From Luidia sarsii (Eukaryota > Echinodermata > Asteroidea > Paxillosida > Luidiidae): a stretch of DNA of 64,000 nt. The notes under the pieces are model-generated. The model had not been told where the DNA came from. It did not search any database and was given only the letters and a program-made list of their open reading frames with translations. The stretch covers positions 4,955,587-5,019,586 of the forward strand of contig OX465120.1 of the NCBI GenBank assembly GCA_949987565.1, given 5' to 3'. The position numbers and the translations under genes are program-made. Positions 35,355 through 48,085 of the stretch are shown piece after piece (within the stretch, counting starts at the first letter, position 1; each line of letters starts with the position of its first letter).

Positions 35355-35962
35355 TCTCTTTACATTTAGAAAACATTTCACCAGCTCTCAATGTGCAGGG
35401 TACAAAATCATATACACAAAGTTTCCAGCAAAAATCCAATAAAAACATTCTTGTACACTTTGACTGTCCCTTTAAGTGCTCTGAATAATCAAGGTAACGA
35501 ACCCTGATTTCAATTATCAATCACTGACTCGTACACTGGCTTGTTTACCTGAATTATGCATGAGGCCTTTGAATATTTAATGAGCCTGGTGACAAGCTCT
35601 GGCATTTCCATGATAGACCATTGGGGAACTTAAGTCACCTGGGTCAGTCGTTTCAATTTCTCTTGTTTTCATTGCAGTGGTATAAATTTATCTCTTTTTG
35701 TTTGTTTTGGGGTGTTGTAATAACCAGGGTTTTTTTTTTATTAATTATCAACTAACAGAAGAGTTTGTTTGTTTCTTATAATTTTGTATTAATCTAGAGG
35801 TCTTGGGTTTAAATCTTGGCTCGGTCAAAGTTTCTTCTCTTAGACTTTGCATTCTTTACAGTATAACCATTTCAAATCTTTTCTGGAACTTCAATCACAC
35901 ATTTATTCTTTTGCATAAGACATTGTTTGTATTTTGTGTTTCCATTGTTGTTTTGTTTGTGT
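35355..35962. other. Non-coding region with SINE beta fragment
   Basis: 35790-35840 carries the 3' half of SINE beta (ttaatctagaggtcttgggt, then ttggctcggtcaaagttt). The remainder has no recognised exon. Confidence 0.45.
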
Positions 35963-36712
35963 TACTGCCTCTTCCTCTTTCTCTTCTTCTTCCTCTTCCT
36001 CTTCCTCTCCCTCTTCCTCTTCCTCTTCCTCTTCCTCTCCCTCTTCCTCTTCCTCTTCCTCTTCCTCTTCCTATTCCTCTTCCTCTTCCTCTTCCTCTTC
36101 CTCTTCCTCTTCCTCTTCCTCTTCCTCTTCCTCTTCCTCTTCCTCTTCCTCTTCCTCTTCCTCTTCCTCTTCCTCTTCCTCTTCCTCTTCCTCTTCCTCT
36201 TCCTCTTCCTCTTCCTCTTCCTCTCCCTCTCCCTCTCCCTCTTTCTCTTCCTCTTCCTCTTCCTCTTCCTCTTCCTCTTCCTCTTCCTCTTCCTCTTCCT
36301 CTTTCTCTTTCTCTTTCTCTTTCTCTTTCTCTTTCTCTTTCTCTTTCTCTTTCTCTTCCTCTTCCTCTTCCTCTTCCTCTTCCTCTTCCTCTTCCTCTTC
36401 CTCTTCCTCTTCCTCTTCCTCTTCCTCTTCCCCGTTCTCTCTTCCACTGCTTCTTCCCCTGCCTCTGCATCTGCCTCTGTCCCTCCCTCTGCCTCAGCCT
36501 CTGCCTCTGCTTGTGCCTCTGCCTCTCTCTCTGCCTCTGCCTCTCTCTGCCTCTGCCCCTGCCTCTGCCTCAGACTCTGCCTCTGCCTCTGCCTCTGCCT
36601 CTCTCTACCTCTGCCTCAGCCTCTGGCTCTGCCTCTGCCTCTCTCTGCCTCTGCCTTTGCCTTAACCTCTGCGTCTGTCTCTGTCCCTGCCCCTGTCTGT
36701 GTTTCTCTCACG
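35963..36712. repeat. (CTTCCT)n, (CTTTCT)n and (CCTCTG)n hexanucleotide tract
   Basis: About 470 bp of CTTCCT with CTCCCT and CTTTCT segments (36220-36245, 36300-36355), changing after 36430 to CCTCTG-rich repeats. Frames on both strands are open because the unit is a hexamer without stops; the 305-, 267- and 243-residue frames are artefacts. Confidence 0.97.
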
Positions 36713-37729
36713 GTCACTAATTCTGTCTAGACATCATTTTCATTAGCATGGTTTAAGAAAAAATCTGTTAACTACTAAACATTTCACCTGAGCACATTCA
36801 AGAATGTTCGCACCTACTTTCATTTACTTCATTAATAACAAACTTCTGTCACTGTTTTTATCCAAATTATCAATATTCTTTTCTACTCTTGATTAGGTTT
36901 TACTTGAAATCTTTAACCGCAAGCTTTCAGATAGACAAGTACAAACGGTTGTTTAAATGGCATTTTCATATGGCCCTGTGTGTGTGTTTGGTCAAGCAGA
37001 ACTGTAGACCTAGTATTAGTGTTGGATGGCTAAACAGTTGGTACCGGGAGGAGGGGGGTCTTTGAGGGAGGGGCTTACAGTGAACCATGTGCGGACCATA
37101 TCACCTGACATAGTCTCCCTGGGTCTGCGCTAAGAATAGCTCATAAAAAAAAAACCAGCCGGCAAATTGATCTCGCGGTGGCTCCTTTTATTTCTCTTTC
37201 AACACCAGGGCTCGGGCAATTTGGAAAGGTTACAGCGATCGGTGTAAGTCAGCTGTCTCAAGGAGGAGGAGAAGGGCTAAGAGAGGAGTCAGTAACTCTA
37301 TGTTTCAGACAGCTTGTGCTCTGCCCGTCATTAGAAGACTGGCTTTGAAATGGGCTCGGACTCAGTCTCTATCATCTGATGGCTTTCACTGTTCTCTCGC
37401 TCCAGACACAATTGTCCTTGCCCCAAAAAGGCCTTGTTTTTCTGCTGCCTTTTACCTTGAAATGGATGTCAACATGGACTGAGCTCAAAGCAAATGGTGT
37501 TTTGACAAGGCATGTCATTTGGCAATGGGTCAGTTATCAAAGGGCCTTGGTTTAGCATTCAATCTCTTATCTGTTTGTTATTGCAGTGGTGTTGTAGGCA
37601 GGGGTTTTTATGTTTGGGGGTATAGCGCCCTCTAGTGTCATGTAAAGATGTGTGATGTTTTTGGTGTATCGGACGCTAATACTTTCACCATTTTTAACAC
37701 CATTGCCAACAAAATTTTTGTTTAATATG
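36713..37729. other. Non-coding region
   Basis: No exon recognised. 37130-37500 is more complex and may be regulatory. A CTCF-like core is at 37624-37640. Confidence 0.4.
37624..37640. promoter_or_regulatory. CTCF-like core motif
   Basis: agcgccctctagtgtca matches the reverse complement of the established bilaterian CTCF core (CCASYAGRKGGCRS) except at the outer base. It is in the same orientation as the others at 42.87 and 52.8-53.5 kb. Confidence 0.4.
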
Positions 37730-38065
37730 AATCACCATCCTTCTCACCATCATTGTCATCATTTATCCATATCAAACCATCACCACCAACAGTACCATCA
37801 ATATCGTCATCACTACCATTACTACCATCATTTCTACAATCACCACCACAATCATAATTCCCACCACCACCACCGCCATCACAATCACCATCACCATCTC
37901 CACCACCATCACCATCATCAACATCATCACCACCATCATCATCATCACCATCATCACCATCATCACAGCCATCACCACCATCACCATCATCACTATCATC
38001 ACCATCACCATCATCATCACCACCATCACCATCATCACCACCACTAACATTAACATCACCATTAG
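37730..38065. repeat. (CAT/CAC)n triplet repeat
   Basis: Mixed caccatcat triplets for over 300 bp. They give poly-His and Met/Val-rich artefact frames. Confidence 0.95.
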
Positions 38066-38998
38066 AACTGCATCCTCAATGCCACCAGAATCACCACACT
38101 CAACCAATATCACTGCCATCCCCACACTTACTCACACGTGAATCACCCATTCTCTTGACCTAAGACTTTACACGGTGAACTAACCCTTTTAACATTTTTC
38201 TCCTTCAGAACCCAAGTCATTGATTAACAGAAATTGATCTGAAAATGACACCCCCAAAAAAAAAAAAAAAAAAAAAAAGATGTTTATCCCCCAATATGTA
38301 ACCTCTTACATAACAGAAATATTTGGAATAGTTACTGTCAGGATCATTTCCATCAGTTGATAGAGTCACAGAGTTTCTAATGTCAATTGGAATTCCGCTA
38401 GCAGTGGATGTCTGGGTTAGACGGTACAGGGGAGGGGCAATTTCCTGGAAGAACAGCAGCTACTTCAGTTTGATTGAACTTCACGGGTGGGTTTGTTATA
38501 AAAGACATCTGTTTGATGTTAGAGGCGGCAGACAATCAACGAGGGCGCTGTTCAACTCCGGGATTAGACCATCCATCGACACCCCCTCTGTGCATTATAA
38601 TGAGCAGCATCTTAGCCTCTCGTATACGCTCCCTACTCCCACACATCCCAGACCCACCTTGATGGAAGGCTTCACTTCATAGCCGTCTTGGCAAACAGAA
38701 GGATTAGCATTTACAGCTAATCCTCACTTCTGTCTCTCCCTCTCCTCTCCCTTCTATCCCCTGCCCTTTACCCAGTCCCCCAAAAAAGAGAAATAGCTTT
38801 CCCGGTAATACATCACCTGGATTAGGTAGAAAAGGTTGGGTTTTTTTACTGAGGCTGGCTTGTCAACGTGCGATCGTGGCGGGTATTTTTTTTTTCCTGC
38901 GATCATGAAGTGAGTTTTTTCGCAGGATGTGATCGGACTTCTATCTCCGCCACTGTGTCCGAAATTGTAAAGCCGGGGCAGACCGCAGAGATGGGATG
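38066..38998. other. Non-coding region
   Basis: A poly-A run lies at 38255-38279. The part at 38370-38960 is complex and moderately GC-rich, without a recognisable exon. Confidence 0.4.
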
Positions 38999-39250
38999 GA
39001 GAGAGAGAGAGAGAGAGAGATAGGGAAAGGGATGGAGACAGAGAGATGGAATGATAGAGACAGACAGACAGACAGTTGGACAAAGTGAAACAGTACAGAG
39101 ACCTGATGACTGAGAGAGACAGAGATTAAAAGAGATAGAGGTAGAGACAAAGGCAGAGTTAGAGACAAAATGAGACACAATGAGACAGACTGAGACACAA
39201 TGGCAGAGACAAAGACAGAGTTTAGCCAAGGTAGACACAGACAGATACAG
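38999..39250. repeat. GA/GACA-rich tract
   Basis: Purine-rich run of GAGA, GACAGACA and GAGACA units that decays toward the following minisatellite. Confidence 0.85.
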
Positions 39251-39267
39251 ACTACCCCCATCCCAAC

Positions 39268-39745
39268 CCAGCCACAACCTCCCCGCCCCAACCCCTACGC
39301 CCAACCCAACCCAGCCACAACCTCCCAGCCCCAACCTCCCAGCCCCAACCCCTACTCCCATTCCAACCCAGCCACAACCTCCCAGCCACAACCCCTACGC
39401 CCATCCCAACCCAGCCACAACCTCCCAGCCCCAACCCCTACTCCCATTCCAACCCAGCCACAACCTCCCAGCCCCAACCCCTACGCCCATCCCAACCCAG
39501 CCACAACCTCCCAGCCCCAACCCCTACTCCCATTCCAACCCAGCCACAACCTCCCAGCCCCAACCCCTACGCCCATCCCAACCCAGCCACAACCTCCCAG
39601 CCCCAACCCCTATGCCCATCCCAACCCAACCGCAACCTCCTAGCCCCAACCCCTACCCCAACCCAACCCAGCCCTAACCCCTACGCCTCAACCCCTACCC
39701 CCATTCCAACCTACATGTAGCCCCAACCCTTACCCTACCCCAACC
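39268..39745. repeat. 43-bp minisatellite, about 9 units plus decayed end
   Basis: aacccagccacaacctccca recurs at 39365, 39408 and 39451 and onward, a 43-bp step. Units alternate between tacgcccatcc and tactcccattcc, so the real repeating unit in the middle is an 86-bp dimer. Spurious Pro/Gln/Asn frames arise here. Confidence 0.95.
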
Positions 39746-42700
39746 CAACCGCAACCTCAGCATAGACAACCCTACCTTTCCACTCATAGAAGATAGTTCA
39801 CAGAAAGCCACCCACCCCCCTCCCACAAACAATAAACGAGACATACAGACGTCGCCCATTACAACCCTTCCCCCATCCCTCCCCCCATCCCTCCACCATC
39901 CACCAACTGTCTGGCCTTCCCTGACATTTACAACCATCTACAATTACACAGTTGTTTGGTACGCTGAGAGTAGGCCACGTCTAATGGTTTCAAGCATTTG
40001 GCTTCATCATCATCATCGGAAAGAAACGAAAGAGAAAAAAAAACTGAATCAGCGAAGCCTTGTTTACCAGCGATGTGCCCTGGAACATGCAGAGAGAATT
40101 TATCCAGCACAGAGCGGCGTTAAAGAGCTACTTCGCATCTCAGAAGTGACACATTTCTTTCTAAAAGCCGACGAGCAAACCCTGCATGCATTATTCCAAG
40201 TCATTGTGATTTTGATTTTATTTCAAGAATTAGTGGAAAAACTGTTCTATTTGTTTCAGTATGAAGGACCTTTTGCTAGTTTTCTTCTTTATTTTAAACT
40301 TAGAGGGTCTGACATTTTCATCCTCGCATGACCTTGCTTTTTAATGACTGGAAAAATACTCTTAGAAAGGGCTTCCATTTCCATCTACATTCTCAATTTA
40401 TGTCATCTTTTTTTTAATTACAATTTAAAGATCATCCTAATATCCGATTTACTTACTTTTATTTAATCTCAAATCTCAATCCAATATCAGATTTCATTTT
40501 CTCAATCACTTAGCAAATGTTAAAGATTGCAAAAAAAATAAAAATAATAATTGCCCTGTACTTAATAACCAATTTAACATACGCACAAATAACATCACAT
40601 TGGCTTGGAATAATTGTTAAAAATTTTCCTAAATGTAATTGTAGTTGTCACTTCTGTCATGTGAAATGACTTGTTTAAAGTTAGAAACACTCTCATCCAT
40701 TTTTATATTTCCATGTGCTGTTTTTTATAAGTTGACCCTCGACCTGATGTTTAATTCATTAGGGGGCGTTCCAGAGCAACATGGCTGCTGCAAATCTCCA
40801 TGGCAACCGTATCGGCGCGGGGCAAAGTCTGGTTGCTGGGTGAACCCGCATCCTGCGAGAGAGCGCACTGCCCATCTATGGACTAGACCCGGACTCAACC
40901 AGATGTTTTCCAGACTGAGCCGCTTGTCGCCGTGGCGTCACCATGACAACAACTTGGAACATCCATCCAGCGACCGAGGAAATCCTCAACAAGTTCCCAA
41001 GCCATCCTGGATATTTTCACAAACCATTTGATCGGTTTGTAGAGAAGAAAGAAATCTGGAAAGGTAGCCAAGAATACCCATGTGTTTGTGACCACAATAT
41101 CTATGATGAATGATTGACTAGAACATCATTCACAAAACGTGAAGGACTCAGTTTTCCAATCAGAGGTGATCAAGGTTGAAACGAAAAGAGTGGGAAGGTT
41201 CGGTGAGGAGATACAAGACTTTGTTTTGCACTGGCCAGGGTTGATTAAGTCCTATCATACCCGTGTAATCAGATGTAGTGAATGCATGGCTAACGTGAAC
41301 ACACAGTGTCCTATCGCTGATTGGACAAATTAAAACTGGCTTTTTGTCTGCCTACAGATTAGGTCAGCTTGTCCAAGCATTGCACATCTATCCGGCCTTC
41401 CCTGTCCTCCGCTCTCTCTCTCCCTCTACACACATTAATCACTGATGAGATCGCAGGGGGCGAGGCATTTGTCTTGACACCGACGTCTCCAGCCTCTGGT
41501 CTGGAGAGCGCGCTCTCTCTCAGACAGGAGCTGCTCATTACAAAGGCGCGGCAGGAAAAAGAGGGGGTGAAACACAACAATCGATGGAACGTTTCACTTC
41601 CAGAGATTAGTCTGTAATAAGCCCTGCGTGCACATTGAATTCCGAGAAATCTCCAGCCCAGATTGGATTTCAAGGAGATTGTCACAGAGCTTAGGGCTTG
41701 TTAAGTCCAGATGTCATCTCTGAGTTTCACTCGCTCGGATTTTGTGGCACAGCGGATAGTTAAAAAAAAAAATCCCTCTCATCTCCTGGAAATTGCCACA
41801 TTATTACTGAGACCCGGGTTTTAAGTTCGGTGCATACAATGAGTGTTTGTTGCCTCAAAGCATGACTCCTTCCAAGAAAGTGTGACAACTTTTGAAGAAG
41901 CATGTTTTCAGGATCGAGAATGAAAATAAATAAATCAAAACTCCTCAAAGAAGACAGAAATATCTCGTGTTTTCGTCGACTCTAAATACGACAGGCTCCA
42001 TGGGGGGATTTTTTCCCAGAGAAGAGATGACAAGTTGGCACTTTGCCAAGTTACATACAAAAAAACAAAATTGAACCAGACCGGAATGAAAAAATCTTTA
42101 ATGCGTACGTGGCTGAATCTGGTTATGTTTTCATCCCCCGTGACCATCAAATACCTTGGAAGACTGAGGGGAGGAAGAGGGAGGCGGAGGAAGAGAGGAG
42201 GAGGAAGGGGTCCCTGAGAGGTACTGGTATGTGCCATTGGTTTGGTCTCGGAGGGATATGACTCATTTGGCCGCGGCGAGCCAAGGCAGATGTCCCAGTT
42301 GTGCCCAGGCACTATCCCGACTTCTGTCATCCTCTTCCCCCCCCCCCCCCCCGTGACATCATTCTGAAGATAAACGTGACGACAGCTCCGCACAGATGCC
42401 CTCCAAATATGGGCTTCAGATTTGCTTATATAAAAGAACATGTCATTTGTGGTTTCCTTCCACACAGAATGCCTTGTCAGGAATGTAGTGTTCATGGCAT
42501 TGTTTCAAAACAAAACAAAATCCCCCGATATGCGATCAGTGCTTTTTGTCTTTTTGACCGATCGTAAGCCGGACTTCTCTTTGCTTTCCTTGTTATCCTT
42601 GAAATGGGTCCAAACTTTGGTATTGAATTGTTCTCATTTAGGGCGCCAACTTTGGACAAACCTCGAAAATCCAGGCTGTAGTCTGTCGCCGAATTTGAAG

Positions 42701-42863
42701 GTTTGTACAGATTATTCACCAAGAAACTGGTGTCAAACGCTTGTTTCTAGATGCCTGTGATATTGTAACAAGTAAGAGAAATATGACCAAAGCCTAAGCC
42801 CGAGCCTAAGCCTTCCTTTCGTAAACGGCCTAAGAATCCCGAGGAGGTTCCTGGTGTGTTCAT
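39746..42863. other. Non-coding region
   Basis: No exon recognised. A decayed Family A arm is at 40300-40332. 40740-41060 and 41340-41680 are complex, GC-richer blocks (see separate entry). A C-run is at 42338-42352. Confidence 0.45.
40740..41070. promoter_or_regulatory. GC-richer block with X-box half site
   Basis: Contains atctccATGGCAAC at about 40793-40806, an RFX right half-site, CpG-rich sequence to 40960, and a gtagcc that could be a weak donor. The frame through it has no domain similarity I can name. Confidence 0.2.
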
Positions 42864-42885
42864 TTGGCGCCCTCTAGTGCTGACT
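42864..42885. promoter_or_regulatory. CTCF-like core motif
   Basis: ggcgccctctagtgctga has the full GCGCCCTCTAGTG core, the closest match in the window to the vertebrate consensus. Same orientation as the array at 52.8-53.5 kb. Followed at 42995-43030 by two GC-boxes (gggggcgtgtcc, gccccgccccctg). Confidence 0.45.
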
Positions 42886-43814
42886 AAATGCCAGGTTTTT
42901 TATAAAGTGGGTGGGGTGCTGCACCAGTCTAGTCCCCAATACCAGCCCATACATGCAGGATGGTGTTGGCCTGCCTCCCCCGACTAAAATACCTATTAGG
43001 GGGCGTGTCCTTTGAAGCCCCGCCCCCTGATTTCCTTCAAAGTAATACTGCAATTGAGTATACACTCCTTCATATCGGTAACTAACTTATAAACTGTTCA
43101 GTTTCTTACCCTACCAATAAATGTCAAAGAAGATTTATTTTGAGCCTGGAAAACAATCCTGAGATTTGATTATTGGGTTTTCTTAATGCCATTCGGTGAT
43201 TTGAATTAGCATTTAATTGCTTACCATGGGGAATGCTGTTAATCTAAACCAGCCTTCAGCCAAAAACGAGTTGAAAAGTCAGCCAAGTACGAGTTGAAAA
43301 ATCGCTTTTGCGAAAAAAGCCATGCTCCCATATTGGTTGCTTACCTGATAGCTTTAGTGTCGCTGATTCATTCAGTCAATTTTTTTTATACCTTTGGTAC
43401 GGACTTTGCCAGGTATCGGGGCAAAATCCAAGATTTTTAACCATCTTATCCTCGACGTTGTGAATAACTTTGTTATACAGGGTCTGTGTACTTGGTTTTC
43501 ATTTTTTTGTTTTTGGTTTGTGTACCTATTTTGCATATGGTGACGTTGTCATGACAACGGATTTTTTTGTATATAAAGACAAGCAAGTTCTATGCAATTA
43601 ATGCGTTAAAGATTTAAAATGTTGACTTGACTGTTTTTCGGGGGGATGACAGGCTTTAGCTAATGTTTATTCATTATGTCTATTTTAGCAATACACATGC
43701 ACGTGCGCGGAAAGTTTGTTGTATTTGCCACGCAGTTTTAATTCCTTGGAATACAAAAAAGATAAAAATATTGAGGCGGGTGTTCAATTTAGCCTGTAGT
43801 ATTCCTACTTAGAT
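42886..43814. other. Non-coding region
   Basis: No exon recognised. AT-rich after 43130. Confidence 0.4.
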
Positions 43815-43995
43815 AATCATGATGAATATTTATGTTATTTAGATATTCATCATGAATATTCATGAGAATCCAGTTTTGATGAGTATCAAGAGTTTGACAG
43901 CTATGTAGAGCTTCTGATGCATACATTTTTTTGGTAGCAGATGTAAGTAAGCTGATGAATATTAATGACTTCATACAGAGCTATGAATATTCAAG
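43815..43995. promoter_or_regulatory. Cluster of ATGAATATTCAT-type sites
   Basis: At least five tgaatatt / aatattca motifs in 180 bp, including two inverted copies (atgatgaatatttatg and attcatcatgaatattcatg). They resemble POU class III / Brn-type sites. A smaller cluster is at 52445-52500. Function is inferred. Confidence 0.3.
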
Positions 43996-46900
43996 ACATT
44001 TTGAATAATTTGACCACAGTATCTGTTGGACAGACATAATTGATTTGTGTATTGTTTAGGTTTTTGTTACTATTTTTCTGTCCTTTAATTAATTAATTCA
44101 TTCATTCATTCATAAATTCATATGCCAGCATCCTAAACAAAAACCCAGAAAAGTTTTCAAATTGATTTAAACTCATCTAATATTTTTGCTTGACACATGA
44201 GCAAATTTTCAGTACCAACTTCGCAAAATTTCCCCAAAATTAGGTCAATTATTTGATTTATTATTACTAATCTTGCTAAACATAACCAAATGCTACATGC
44301 TTGTATGCCTAAGAAGAAGACATAGTTTTGAGACCACACTTTTTTGACACAATTGACAAAGATGATTTTTTTACCCCAAAAAATAGTCAAAGCAAAAAGG
44401 GGTGGTTTTTATTTAACAATTAATTGTCAGTAATCATGAAACATTTCAAAGCTCATTGGGTTTTATTTGGCCAATTTAATCTGTAAATGGTACATTTGGG
44501 GTCAATATTTAGTCAAGACTTGGAAAGAGATAAAATCATGCAGGGAAAATGATTACATTTTTGAACTCTTTTTTTTATGATCAGTGGTCAAATTCTTTAT
44601 GGTTGAAAAGGGTTTTTATATAATTACCTGTAGCATCCATTTTCAAAGGTATTAACTGATTAACAGGAAAATTACAATGGGATGGGTTGAACATTTTGGT
44701 ATCAAATGGATTCTTACCCTTGATTAGCAGTATTGATTATTGGAATCCAAAGATGATTGTGTTACGCATTGATAGGGATGTGATTGGTTGGAGCAGAAGT
44801 TAGACATGCTCCAAGTCCTTCAGCCATTTCTTCACTCCCAAACCAACCACAGTTGTTTTTTGTTTTTTTGGTGTTTAATCACCTCGCAAGAATATTGCAG
44901 AATCACTCATTTTTAAAAGCCACAATCAGCATCCCAATAAAAAGAAGCCAGTTTTCTCTCAGAGTTTTGACGTAATTTTGTATCAGCCTGGGAACATAGT
45001 CCGGCACAAATGCAAAAGAAATTCCCCCAGAAATCTTGGAGGACATCTGAAAACAAATATAAAGTGTACGTATGCATATAATGCCCTCATGTTTGTATTT
45101 AAGATGAAGGCGGAACAAAAAAAGAGAAAATTCAAAAATTGTAACACAGTATCTGCATTGTATTCTTATCCAATCTGTACAAAAGATCTCTATATGTGAT
45201 TCAATGGTATGTCATTCAAATTCTTTATCCGGGTTAGTTGCCACGGTTACAACAAATGTAATGGATATTGTGGAAGTGGTCTGAGAATGTGCCAGCACTT
45301 TTTGAAGGAAGTACAAGTTTTTGACATTCCAATAGTTAGCTGCATTTTGTAAAACCAGAACTCAGTCATTGCTTGACTCCTTGGGGCAATTTTAAAAAGT
45401 TGACTCACCTGAGAGAATGCGTAACTCGCTTAGTATTCATATCAGCAACTCGCGAGTGATGAGCACTCTACACTTCAAACCCATCCTCTGTGCTTACTCA
45501 GCCAATCTCTCAAACGGGACTCAATCGAGTTCTTGTCAACTCTCACAGTAACTCGAGATGCATTGAGTCGCATTTTGTATATCCACCCATGATAACCTAA
45601 ATCTGTATGGACAACTCATACTCGTGATACAACAGTACTCAACTCACTGATAAGTCGTCCAATTTTACTCACTTCAAAACTCATTGCTGTACTCTTAGAG
45701 CTGAGAATTTCCACTTTCTAGGCTTCTATTATTTTTTGAACTTGAAGAACTCGACCTATTTGTATGGAATTTCTCTTTGGTACTCAAATTATACTGAACT
45801 TCTGGATGTCAACCATTATCAGATCTTAAGTAGACAAAAACAATCAAGATATAATAATGGACACCCACAGAATTGCTTGTGATATGGATTTTCAAATTTC
45901 GGCCTTATTGCTGGAAAGCCTGTTAAAAATAATTGTCTAGGTAAAATGATTGGTAATATCCATGGAAATGAGGCTGCGGATGTCTGACGTGCGGTTTCAG
46001 GATGTGGGTGGGTTTTTTTAAATAAAAAGTATGATTGAAGGGGGCGTGGTCAATGGGGTTGGGCTCATGAATTATGCATGATGTGACTCCGCCCCTCTGA
46101 AGCCCCGCCCCCATCGCATCCATCGCACTCTCAGCACAGTCAAGTATACGAAGAAAAAAAATCAGTAAACCAACTGCTCAAGGAATGTGAAAAGTGATAT
46201 AGATGCTTTCTTGTGTGACAATCGTAGACAGAACCGCAAAGCAACTTGTAGCTCTCTCAATTAAACGGAAACCAACCGCATTTCTAACCTCAGAGGGAAT
46301 GTTTGACTTTATAAAAAATAATAAATAATATAAAAAAGATATTTATGAATATATTTGTGTGTAAAAGACAATTTGAAGTTGTATGCATAACTATCCAGAT
46401 CAACCGTTCGAAAAAATAAAAAAATTGTGAATTAAAAGAAAGAAATTAAACATGTATTGAGACTTGTAACCGCCTTAACAAATTCATCACTTCGTATGGA
46501 AGGCCTATACATTGCCACGTCGAACTCACTTTGAAGCGAATTTTATCACACGTACCTATCAGTAGACTAGACGTACCTCTACAATCTGTACAATACTTTT
46601 AACGGAAATGCAATGGAAACTGTGATAAGTACAATGTAAGAAAGAAAATCTCGACAAAAAAAGGTTGGAAAGTTGACTGACTGCTGCAAAGTTTTTATCA
46701 ACTCATTTCTCAAAGAGGGTTCTTCGTCTTAATTTTATTTTTTTCTGACGTGAGATGTCAAGGAGTTGTGCTGAGTTTTCTTTGAGTGTAATTCGCCAAA
46801 TATTTAGGTATTGGGATAGTTTTTGTACTTTTAGGTTCGGTTATATTTGGTGTTATGTTATACCCAAAGAAAGCAGAAGAAAATGTTATTTTGCATTAAA

Positions 46901-47785
46901 AGTTAGTGTCCGGCAAGTTTTAATAAGCTGTGTTTTTATTTTTAGAAAACCCATATTATTTTTGTGTACTCTTTCCGTTGTATAATTGTGTGAGACCCAA
47001 AAGGTAGAAGTATTATTTTTTAACGTCAGCAATATTCATAATCATTTTCATATAATTGTGTATCCCGATCTTAGGTTGATGATTATAAATGATAAGTTTA
47101 TTTGGTTATTTTGGGTGCATTTAGCGTTCTCCGTGTTCATCGTATCAATACGTACTCTCGTATCCTTGGCGTATACCTGCGATTTTTATAATGACTGGAA
47201 GACTGTTGAATATGCATGACTGCATATTCGATCTGTATGACGTAGAGTTACTAACATGCATTATTCATGTATTACAATTTAATATCTCTGGTGTATGTGT
47301 GACAAAAGAATTGACGTTGTACATAACTGAAATACTGTTTACGCCTATGACGACATTAATCCGTGTATTATTAACCCTTTACCAGTAGCTGAAGGAGAGA
47401 TTAAATAATTTTAATTTCTACGTGGTGTAAAGATTCTGTGAAAAGCAGAGACGGAAACAACAAAAAAATACTGTAAGAATTGATTGGGAATACGAATGTA
47501 ATGGCGCTTATCCTTTCTGCGCCAGGATGTTGGCTAACATTGCTATATATTAAACATTTTCATGTTGGGCATAAGTACTTTGCTGTCTGGTTTTCGTATC
47601 GGTTATTTTGGGGGCTTTGTTTTTTTTTTACTTGGATTGCATCGCCTCGTGATGACGTCACTGGATACGCGCACGCCTGCCTGAGGTATGTGAGAGAACG
47701 CATGCGCAAAGGTGTTGTCTTGATGTCGTAGCTTTGTCCGATTTTAATGCATAAGGCTTTCAATAGCACACGTGTCTAGGAGAAT
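43996..47785. other. Long AT-rich non-coding region
   Basis: No exon recognised in nearly 4 kb. Notable points: an X-box-like GTTGCC-AC-GGTTAC at 45237-45250, degenerate actc/gagt repeats at 45405-45680, GC-boxes with ggcgtggtc and agccccgccccc at 46042-46112, and AT-rich single-copy-looking DNA at 46280-47480. Confidence 0.45.
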
Positions 47786-48085
47786 CGGCTGCAGCCACAG
47801 CCCATTAGTTTAGACGGGGTCTAACACACAAGTCTATGGGAAGTGGCTGCAGCCGCTAGCTGGCAGCTTCCATAGACTTGTGTATACATTGAAGCCACAG
47901 CCCATTAATTCAGACAGGGTCTAACACACAAGTCTATGGGAAGTGGCTGCAGCCACTAGCACTAGCTGGCAGATTCCATAGACTCGTGTAAAATTATTGA
48001 AGCCACAGCCCATTAATACGGACAGGGTCTGATCTAACACAAGTCTATGGGAAGTGGCTGCAGCCGTAGACTCGTGTGTAAACCT
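47786..48085. repeat. Family B ~100-bp palindromic tandem array, about 3 units
   Basis: Same unit as the 17.97-18.37 kb array. ctaacacacaagtctatggg recurs at 47821 and 47921, a 100-bp step, and a shortened third unit follows with gatctaacacaagtctat. Confidence 0.9.

Noticed and set aside
34963..35442. Repeated 62-68 residue proteins near 35 kb and 52 kb
   Set aside because: They are translations of the 85/86-bp satellite, which shifts frame at every unit.
35803..36720. Long overlapping frames of 305, 267 and 243 residues
   Set aside because: They are translations of the CTTCCT hexanucleotide tract, which has no stop codon in any register. Low-complexity dipeptide proteins appear in all frames of both strands.
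37652..38047. His-rich protein
   Set aside because: Translation of the CAT/CAC triplet repeat.
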